From Eumeta japonica (Eukaryota > Arthropoda > Insecta > Lepidoptera > Psychidae): DNA of 64,000 nt. Where the stretch lies: positions 186,001-250,000 of the forward strand of contig BGZK01000136.1 of assembly GCA_005406025.1 (NCBI GenBank), in the 5' to 3' direction. The translations under genes were made by a program, and so were the position numbers. The notes below the pieces were generated by a model, which saw nothing but the letters and a program-made list of their open reading frames with translations, searched no databases and was not told where the DNA came from. Position 1 is the first letter of the stretch; the number at the start of each line of letters is the position of its first letter. Positions 58,321 to 64,000 of this stretch are shown here, piece by piece.

Positions 58321-58411
58321 GCAATCACAAGTAGCGTAAATTGACAAATATTTGTATATTAGATGTAGACATGTAACTTCACCAAGTAACTGATGATTTT
58401 CTGTAATTAAA

Positions 58412-58925
58412 AACAAATATTGATCATTTTTAGCGTTCGTTTTATTTAATATGAGAAATATATAAATTATGGCTTTAGGAATATTATATATTATTCCGTT
58501 GCAGCTTGTATGGTTGCTTAAAAGTCTAAAACATTTTTAATAATATTTTTTATGGTATACCCCTTTAATACAGTATAAATATTTATCTTCAACCATTTAA
58601 CAGAATTTTGTATTATCTTTTTGATACAGCACTAATAGCTTTGATATCCTTAAATTCCTTAGAATTTTATTATTTGAAAAACGTCGCTCTTATTATTTTT
58701 TAATCGTTTTATTTTTTATTACCTTTTCCTTATATAGCGAAAAATATTAAGCCAAATACGGAAGTAAACATTTTGCTATCTCTGTACTTGACTGCATACT
58801 TCCTGCATTCATATATGTATATGCTTTTGCAAATTTTTGTTTTACTACGTTCAAGTGTGAAATATCTTGAACAAACCATAATACTAGTATCTATTTCGGT
58901 CGCCGTATGTGCCGAAAACGCCTGA
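58412..58925. other. Intergenic DNA downstream of natalisin
   Basis: AT-rich, no recognised feature on either strand. Confidence 0.5.
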
Positions 58926-58929
58926 CTGC

Positions 58930-59075
58930 GCGTCGCACCAGGAGTAAATATGTAATGCGTAAAAGTAACCCGTAAGATTTGGCATTTAATGTATGGATAA
59001 GATTACAGATTATAATCTGTCAAATCTTACGGGTTACGTTTACGTATTACGTTTTTACTTTTGGTGTGACCTGCC
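58930..59075. mobile_element. MITE-like inverted repeat
   Basis: GTAACCCGTAAGATTTG (58965-58981) is exactly complementary to 59021-59037. The pairing continues outward with mismatches (GTAAATATGTAATGCGTAAA against the complement of TTTACGTATTACGTTTTTAC). The centre holds a second palindrome, ACAGATTATAATCTGT (59004-59019). No coding capacity. Confidence 0.65.
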
Positions 59076-59079
59076 GTCA

Positions 59080-60006
59080 TACTTCGTTTACGTCGGGTGG
59101 TAAACATTTACCTACTGATGGAACAAATTTGAAGCAATTTCTGCACTTTCCATTTTTCCGTTGATCTCTGAACGGGCAAAAGAATCCCTTTTTTAGGTAG
59201 TATTCTTCTATAGTGAGATTTATCATATAGAAAAAGGTAATCTCACAATCTTCATACATTGTGAGCACAGATTTAATTTTTTACAAAAATACAACACTCC
59301 TTCTTCACTGTGAATTAAATTTGTTTTCATTTCGTCATTTATCATTTGTTACACTTCCTTTTTATTTTTGATATTTATTATAACTAGTTTTCTGTTTGGT
59401 TCTTTCCTCGATTTCCTGGCTTTAAAATAACTTCAAAACTACGTATTTTTTTTACTTATAAATTCAAATTGTACCTATTTCTTACCAAACATTTTTCTTT
59501 TATGGATGATTTCTGACTCTGGTTTTCTTTTTTTTTTTAATTAGACTTATTTTTTGACAATACTAAAAGCCCCTTCCGAGTATATTTTATGATTTTCTTC
59601 TTACATAGTAAAATTCTATATGTGGAAATTATTCAATGAGCCCAACAATTCTTCAACTTTGCTGTTATTAATTGGTTCTCTGCAACCCCTTTGTCAATTT
59701 CAGAGTAAACACCCAAGTGGCATTTTTTTCATATAGCGTCAATGACCACATCCTTGGAAATGCAAATTTCGACGCTTGAATTTTTATGAAAAATTTTTTT
59801 GGTTATATGATATTTTTGTGTTTCTTCGTACCGTATGTCTGTTCTATCTAAGAACTAACACAGAAGGTAATATCAACTGAACTATTTCTTTGAACGAAAA
59901 TCAATTTTTTTACAAATTCAAAAAATGTAAAATTAACCTGTAAAGGCGGCGAATAATTAATCTCTTTTAATTCCAAAATTAACTAGTGCATTCGTACTTA
60001 TGATTT

Positions 60007-60040
<34 letters not shown>

Positions 60041-61670
60041 CTTTCCAACTTTTGCTGACCTTGAATTAATCCTTGATATACTTGGAAGACATTCTGTAAA
60101 TTTTTTTTTATACATATCGTCGCCTCATTTTGTGCTTAAATGTCTTCCATTTCTTAGATTCCTTTGTTATTTCTTTTTTAAATGATGTATAGTAAAAAAG
60201 TCATCCAACTTCTAATAATTGTATCACATTTTTTTTGTATTCTTTTGATTCAATATGATTATTCAATAAATAATGTTTTTGAGTATTTACTCCTGTGCTG
60301 AAGTTTGAAACTGCTTTTGGAATGACCATTTAAGTAAGAACGTTTGAGATATACCTACCGACTCAAAATTATTCGAATATCAAGTAAAGCCATGATCTAT
60401 CACCTTAAAAAGATTCTGATGAATTGAGAATTTCCATTTGCTGTTTCATATGTCAATACAGCTAAATTATTTTCATAAAAAAAAGAATGGAAATGAATTA
60501 CCGATTACTAAATACTATACTTTTGATAAATGTTCTATACACACATAAATAAATTTGGGGGTTTTGAAATATATAAAAATAGTGTATGTTTTGGTGGTTT
60601 TTTTACGTGCCTAACACACATTCGTGCATTCTATGCATTCGCTTACGCTATGCGCTTCTATTCGTATAGAAAATGACAAGAAGTACACGAAGTGTTAGCG
60701 AGCGCAGTGTCGTTTATGAATACGGATGTTGGAAATAAATAACAAACCAACCTATTTAGTTCTTTTATTTAGTGTCTGAAATATTACGTCAAATGTCACA
60801 TTCAATCGTGTTTTAAGTTACATGCAATATTTATTACAATCAGTGTACCAGGTAACATACGATTTCCATTGAGCAAGTACATACTTCAAAATTCAACAAA
60901 ATATTTTTATTTATTCATAACAAAGCAAATTTTTATTTCATTTATAACAAGCAAATTACATTTTTTACGAACGTAAACATGACGAAAGTAACTTTTATGT
61001 TGCAAACAAAATGTATCCAATTAAATAGTTTTTAAGTTCAGAATTGGGTCAAATATATACTTAAACTGATAAATCACTAAACGTAATATTACTCATAGGC
61101 AGATACTTACTATGTGCCATCACACGATTTCTAGAAAACCCTTTCATTGGATAATTATTTTATTTTAAATATTATACTTCGACACAACATGTCCCCCTAA
61201 TAATTATTTATTGAACATCAATATATTTTCATTTTACTGATATGACACATGTAAACGGTTTCTAAAACACATTTTATAAAACATCTATTAGGTACATAAT
61301 AGACCATTAAAATGGTGTCCGCAGCCTCCGCCACCACAAACTTCAATAATACTGTAAGAATAGCTTTTACACAATTCAATTCATAATTTTTTTTCTATAT
61401 GGCATTCAAAAGGGGTATACATCGACATTTAATGTCCTAGCTAAATGTTAATAATCTCAATTACAAAAAAAAATACCACAATTTTGGGGATCCGCTCATA
61501 AGCGATAAATATTTTTTAAGCTATGATATACTTATCTAGTTGGAATAAAGTCGAAAACGCATCCAACAGAACTTTAAAAATTAGGCATTCAGCCAATAAT
61601 AGTCCGTGTAGGTATTTATAAGAAAAACATTAATCACATGAAACATTTCATCACTAAAAGTGTTTTATTT
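59080..61670. other. Intergenic DNA between natalisin and the RhoGEF
   Basis: AT-rich with no recognised gene. It holds a (TA)n microsatellite at about 60009-60037. Small frames at 58979-59164, 59077-59268 and 60000-60185 have no recognised domain. Confidence 0.5.
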
Positions 61671-61673
61671 CAA

Positions 61674-61679
61674 CGTCGT
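61674..61679 (-). terminator. Predicted polyadenylation signal of the RhoGEF gene
   Basis: AATAAA on the minus strand, about 95 bp after the stop codon at 61777-61775. Position and orientation fit; other AATAAA matches occur further out (for example near 61205), so use of this one is an inference. Confidence 0.4.
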
Positions 61680-61774
61680 CAAACGAAGACGATTGTGAAT
61701 TTCACACATTCTCGGGTATTGTATTCACTCGACATTTCTATATCAACGCCATCTGACGGAATTTTCGAAGAGTT

Positions 61775-62061
61775 TCAAACTCTCCACAGCAGAAGGTGGT
61801 TCGTGGAATCCTCTCTACCAGCGTCTTCTGTCATAGATGAACTTCTGAAGTCCTCGTAACCGTCTCCTCCGGATATTATCAAGGTTTCCTTATTGTTCTG
61901 GGTCGGATCGCTCTGTTTCTGAAGCTTGTCGGCGTTGGCCGAGCGGCGGCTGAGAGCCTTCGTTTTGAGCGAAGTCTGTGCGGGTTTTTGCGGTTTGGTA
62001 GCGTTCGGATTCTCGACCACGGTTAAGAAACGAACGTGGCCTGTGTGTCCGTAAGTTATAC
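61775..62061 (-). CDS. RhoGEF (ARHGEF17/10-like), last coding exon
   Basis: The exon follows an acceptor TTTTTCTAG (62062 and up), completes a split Gly codon (phase 1), and ends at TGA (61777-61775). It encodes 94 further residues: ITYGHTGHVRFLTVVENPNA, a Lys/Ser/Gln-rich low-complexity linker, then LIISGGDGYEDFRSSSMTED and the C-terminus DSTNHLLLWRV. The GHTGxVRFL, SGGDGYEDFR and HLLLWxV blocks mark the closing blades of the beta-propeller at the C-terminus of large Rho exchange factors such as ARHGEF17 and ARHGEF10. JIP3/JIP4 scaffolds end with a similar propeller (SGGEGYIDFR, HLIVWQV), but the DSTNHLLLWRV ending fits the ARHGEF17 type better by recollection. The catalytic DH-PH module would lie upstream, outside the window. 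Confidence 0.72.
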
Positions 62062-62064
62062 CTA

Positions 62065-62732
62065 GAAAAAAGCGAATGAATTCAATTTAATATACAAATT
62101 ATTCAGTAGTTTAGTGTAATTTAGAAAATTTTTAGTATCTTCATTCGCAATGTGGACGCGGAATACTTATCTTTTTTACTGTTAACATGGACGTTGATTC
62201 ATAATAAAAAAATACGTAGACGTGAGATTTAAAAGCAAAAGTTGAGGATAAATGCATGGAGAATAAACGGGAACATAAATTTTTTTGCTGTTAAATGAAA
62301 TACTTGAAAAAAAAATGTATGTGTTAAATGAAATACTGAATTTTCAATAGCACTTTTAGAGCAAAAAAAACGCTTAAGAACGGTTTTTTTCGAAAACATC
62401 GTTCAGAGTTCTCAGAAAAAAACATGGACGCAGGTAATATGACGTAGCTTATAGAATTGTTATCAAAGTATGTTTGATAATTTTTTAAAGAAATAAAAAC
62501 AATACATGGAAATAGGCTATGATCACCTTTTCGTTTTAAAAGAAAAAGTAGTCGATAGTAGCTACTGGACTTTGTAATAAAATTCCATTGTCATTCAGAA
62601 AAATAACCTCAGAGCAAAACCAAAAACTTGAATTTACTAACCGCCTATAAACTGAAAACAAAAGCAGGTTTAAATGTAATTGTAACATATTATATACTGT
62701 ATACGTCTTGTATATATTTATGTGGTATCTAC
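62065..62732 (-). other. RhoGEF intron
   Basis: Runs from donor CACTG-GTAGAT (62732 downward) to acceptor CTAG. AT-rich, no feature seen. Phase 1. Confidence 0.65.
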
Positions 62733-62903
62733 CAGTGAAAGGCGGAGTGACGAAAGCACCAGTTCTAGAACTGGGCGAGTTGTGGAGCGGCGCAGTGAGT
62801 AAAACCCCAGCGCTGGTGCCCACCCATAGAGTTTCTCGATGCGCCAGCAATGCGGTGACCCTCAGGCATGCTGCCTTATGCTGTCTGATTATATCGTCGC
62901 AAC
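62733..62903 (-). CDS. RhoGEF (ARHGEF17/10-like), penultimate coding exon
   Basis: Bounded by an acceptor CATCTTTAG and a donor GTAGAT, 171 bp, phase 1 at both ends, so it keeps frame with its neighbours. It encodes CDDIIRQHKAACLRVTALLA, HRETLWVGTSAGVLLTAPLH and NSPSSRTGAFVTPPFTG. The pattern 'x-LRVTALL ... LWVGTSAGV' is the best-conserved blade of the C-terminal propeller in ARHGEF10/ARHGEF17-like exchange factors; JIP3/4 have a related block (RITAL ... LWVGTGNGV). It lies between the 63177-63354 and 61775-62061 exons of the same gene. GC content is far above the flanking introns, as expected for coding DNA here. Confidence 0.72.
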
Positions 62904-62905
62904 CT

Positions 62906-63176
62906 AAAGATGACATTGCAAAAAAGTATATAAAAGCGGTTTTTAAGCATACAAGACAAAGACGTATTCAAACTATGAATCTGACAGATAAATACCATTA
63001 AACTATAGTCAGCGTAGTCTATGGTTATTAGGCGTTCATTGGTACAGAATGTGATCAGATAGATAATTTCTATATCAGAGATCGGTAAAGATTAATGTAA
63101 TCGCTTATATCAACGCATGTGTGTGACCAGCAAATAGAGGAATTGGTGTGATCGTACATATCGATCTCAGTCTCAC
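62906..63176 (-). other. RhoGEF intron
   Basis: Donor AACG-GTGAGA (63176 downward) to acceptor CATCTTTAG (ending 62904). About 270 bp, AT-rich. Phase 1. Confidence 0.65.
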
Positions 63177-63354
63177 CGTTCAACATCTTGGTGACCTGTG
63201 CGGTTATGTTGATGTCGGCCAGCAGTTCCCGGCTGGCCGCGTGGTAGCAGCGCAGCAGCGGCGCGTTGTGGAGGGCCAGCCACAGCGCGCCGCCGGACAC
63301 CGCCATGTGGCTGATGGGCTTGCTCTCGCAACTGATTTGGAATGTTTCGTCGAT
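63177..63354 (-). CDS. RhoGEF (ARHGEF17/10-like), third-last coding exon
   Basis: The exon follows an acceptor TGCTCTTCAG (63357-63355) in phase 0 and ends AACG before GTGAGA (phase 1), 178 bp. It encodes IDETFQISCESKPISHMAVS, GGALWLALHNAPLLRCYHAA and SRELLADINITAQVTKMLNG. The 'PI..M..S.G.LWLA..NAP.L..YH..S.ELL.DI.I...VTKML' pattern is a propeller blade typical of the ARHGEF10/17 group. With the next two exons it makes 211 C-terminal residues. Such proteins load GTP onto Rho GTPases through an upstream DH-PH module and act at the cell cortex and actin structures; that module is not in the window. Plus-strand frames over this exon are shadows. Confidence 0.75.
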
Positions 63355-63357
63355 CTG

Positions 63358-64000
63358 AAGAGCATATTCAAAAATTGTTACTATTTTTTATTATCATAAT
63401 AAGTAAATATTAGGGATGACTTTGAATATTAAATACGTTTTTAATTTCCTTTCTGTAAGACTAAGGGGGTGATCCACAGCTCTGGGGTCCACGTCATTAT
63501 TTGACTGTTTTCTTAAATTTCATTTTCATATATCTTAAATTTTCTGTTTGTACAGTTTTTGGAGTCGGTGTCTATTGCTAGATATATTGTAGCGTTTCCT
63601 TGGCTGACACCGATAAAAATAACAATAATTTTAAGTACATTATATTATCGTAATAATTTGATTGACGTTTAAGTAGTCTAATATTTTTCATTTCATTTTA
63701 CTTACAATAACTCTAAAAGTATTTTGATCATTGTTCAAAGTTCAAGTGTGTTATAAAAATATTTTGATCCATAGGTATGTGTTGAGTTAAATTTGAAGTG
63801 GGTATGTACCTACCTACCTTATTGCGTGATAAACACATAGATCGTACCTACATATTGATGAGTAGAAAAAGTAAGTTGATTATTAAGTTGTAAAAGAATA
63901 CGCAATTATTTTTTTACTTTTCAGTGCATATTAATTTGTTTTGGAATAGGTTTTGTTTTGAAGTTGTTTTTTTTTTGTTAAAATTTTTGTTTTTATTCAT
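63358..64000 (-). other. RhoGEF upstream intron (partial)
   Basis: AT-rich sequence beyond the exon acceptor, running to the window edge. No further exon was recognised. Confidence 0.5.

Noticed and set aside
60000..60185. 61-codon frame with an Ile/Tyr run
   Set aside because: The run is a translation of a (TA)n microsatellite.
61775..63354. JIP3/JIP4 (Sunday driver) scaffold as the identity
   Set aside because: The C-terminal propeller is related, but the SGGDGYEDFR and DSTNHLLLWRV ends fit the ARHGEF17-type exchange factors better; kept as an alternative because the diagnostic DH-PH region is outside the window.
62708..63399. Plus-strand frames over the RhoGEF exons
   Set aside because: Antisense shadows; the minus strand has matching splice sites and phases and a recognisable propeller.

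Overview
The window reads as an AT-rich, repeat-rich stretch of an insect nuclear genome, most probably a moth or butterfly (Lepidoptera). Three things point there: a natalisin neuropeptide precursor with FWGNR-type repeats, several dispersed repeats with the look of common lepidopteran families (an 'ATGGGCGGCGGTGA' LINE-tail type, a 'GGGTTC...GTCCGTATGTCACAG' type, and an APE/RT retroelement of the kind often misnamed craniofacial development protein 2), and split genes with GT-AG introns. There is no sign of bacterial gene organisation. The species cannot be named from sequence alone.

Layout. From 1 to about 24.6 kb almost everything is intergenic or intronic DNA carrying decayed transposons: retroelement tails, MITE-like inverted repeats, a mariner remnant and a retroelement copy with an inverted 5' part. 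One short exon-like reading frame on the minus strand (5045-5237) may start an unidentified gene. From 24.65 to 31.4 kb there is one broken mariner transposase gene, split by a 5.9 kb minisatellite of about 255 copies of a 23-bp unit. From 31.4 to 51 kb there are more dead elements: a second mariner, a nearly full-length APE/RT retroelement, a third mariner and a second non-LTR lineage with a hexanucleotide tail.

The gene-bearing part is 52 to 64 kb. A GC-rich block with a TATA box at about 52.28 kb and a strong splice donor at 52344 looks like the promoter and non-coding first exon of the natalisin gene. Its whole 529-residue coding sequence lies in one exon (56644 onward; ATG at 56655, stop at 58244). 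The proposed intron holds a dead DNA transposon with TIRs of roughly 250 bp that ends about 95 bp before the splice acceptor. Tail-to-tail with natalisin, on the minus strand, are the last three coding exons (63354 to 61775) of a large Rho guanine-nucleotide exchange factor of the ARHGEF17/ARHGEF10 type; the rest of that gene lies beyond 64 kb.

The two recognisable genes are unrelated in function: a secreted, amidated neuropeptide precursor linked to reproductive behaviour, and a cytoplasmic Rho regulator. The most unusual structure is the minisatellite. Its unit shares ten bases with the mariner coding sequence at the point it interrupts, contains a 14-bp dyad, shows higher-order periodicity of about 760 bp, and has a final unit in inverted orientation. 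Nearly all long reading frames between 24.6 and 30.8 kb are artefacts of this repeat. All boundaries of repeats were judged by eye and are approximate unless a splice site, stop codon or perfect palindrome is named.
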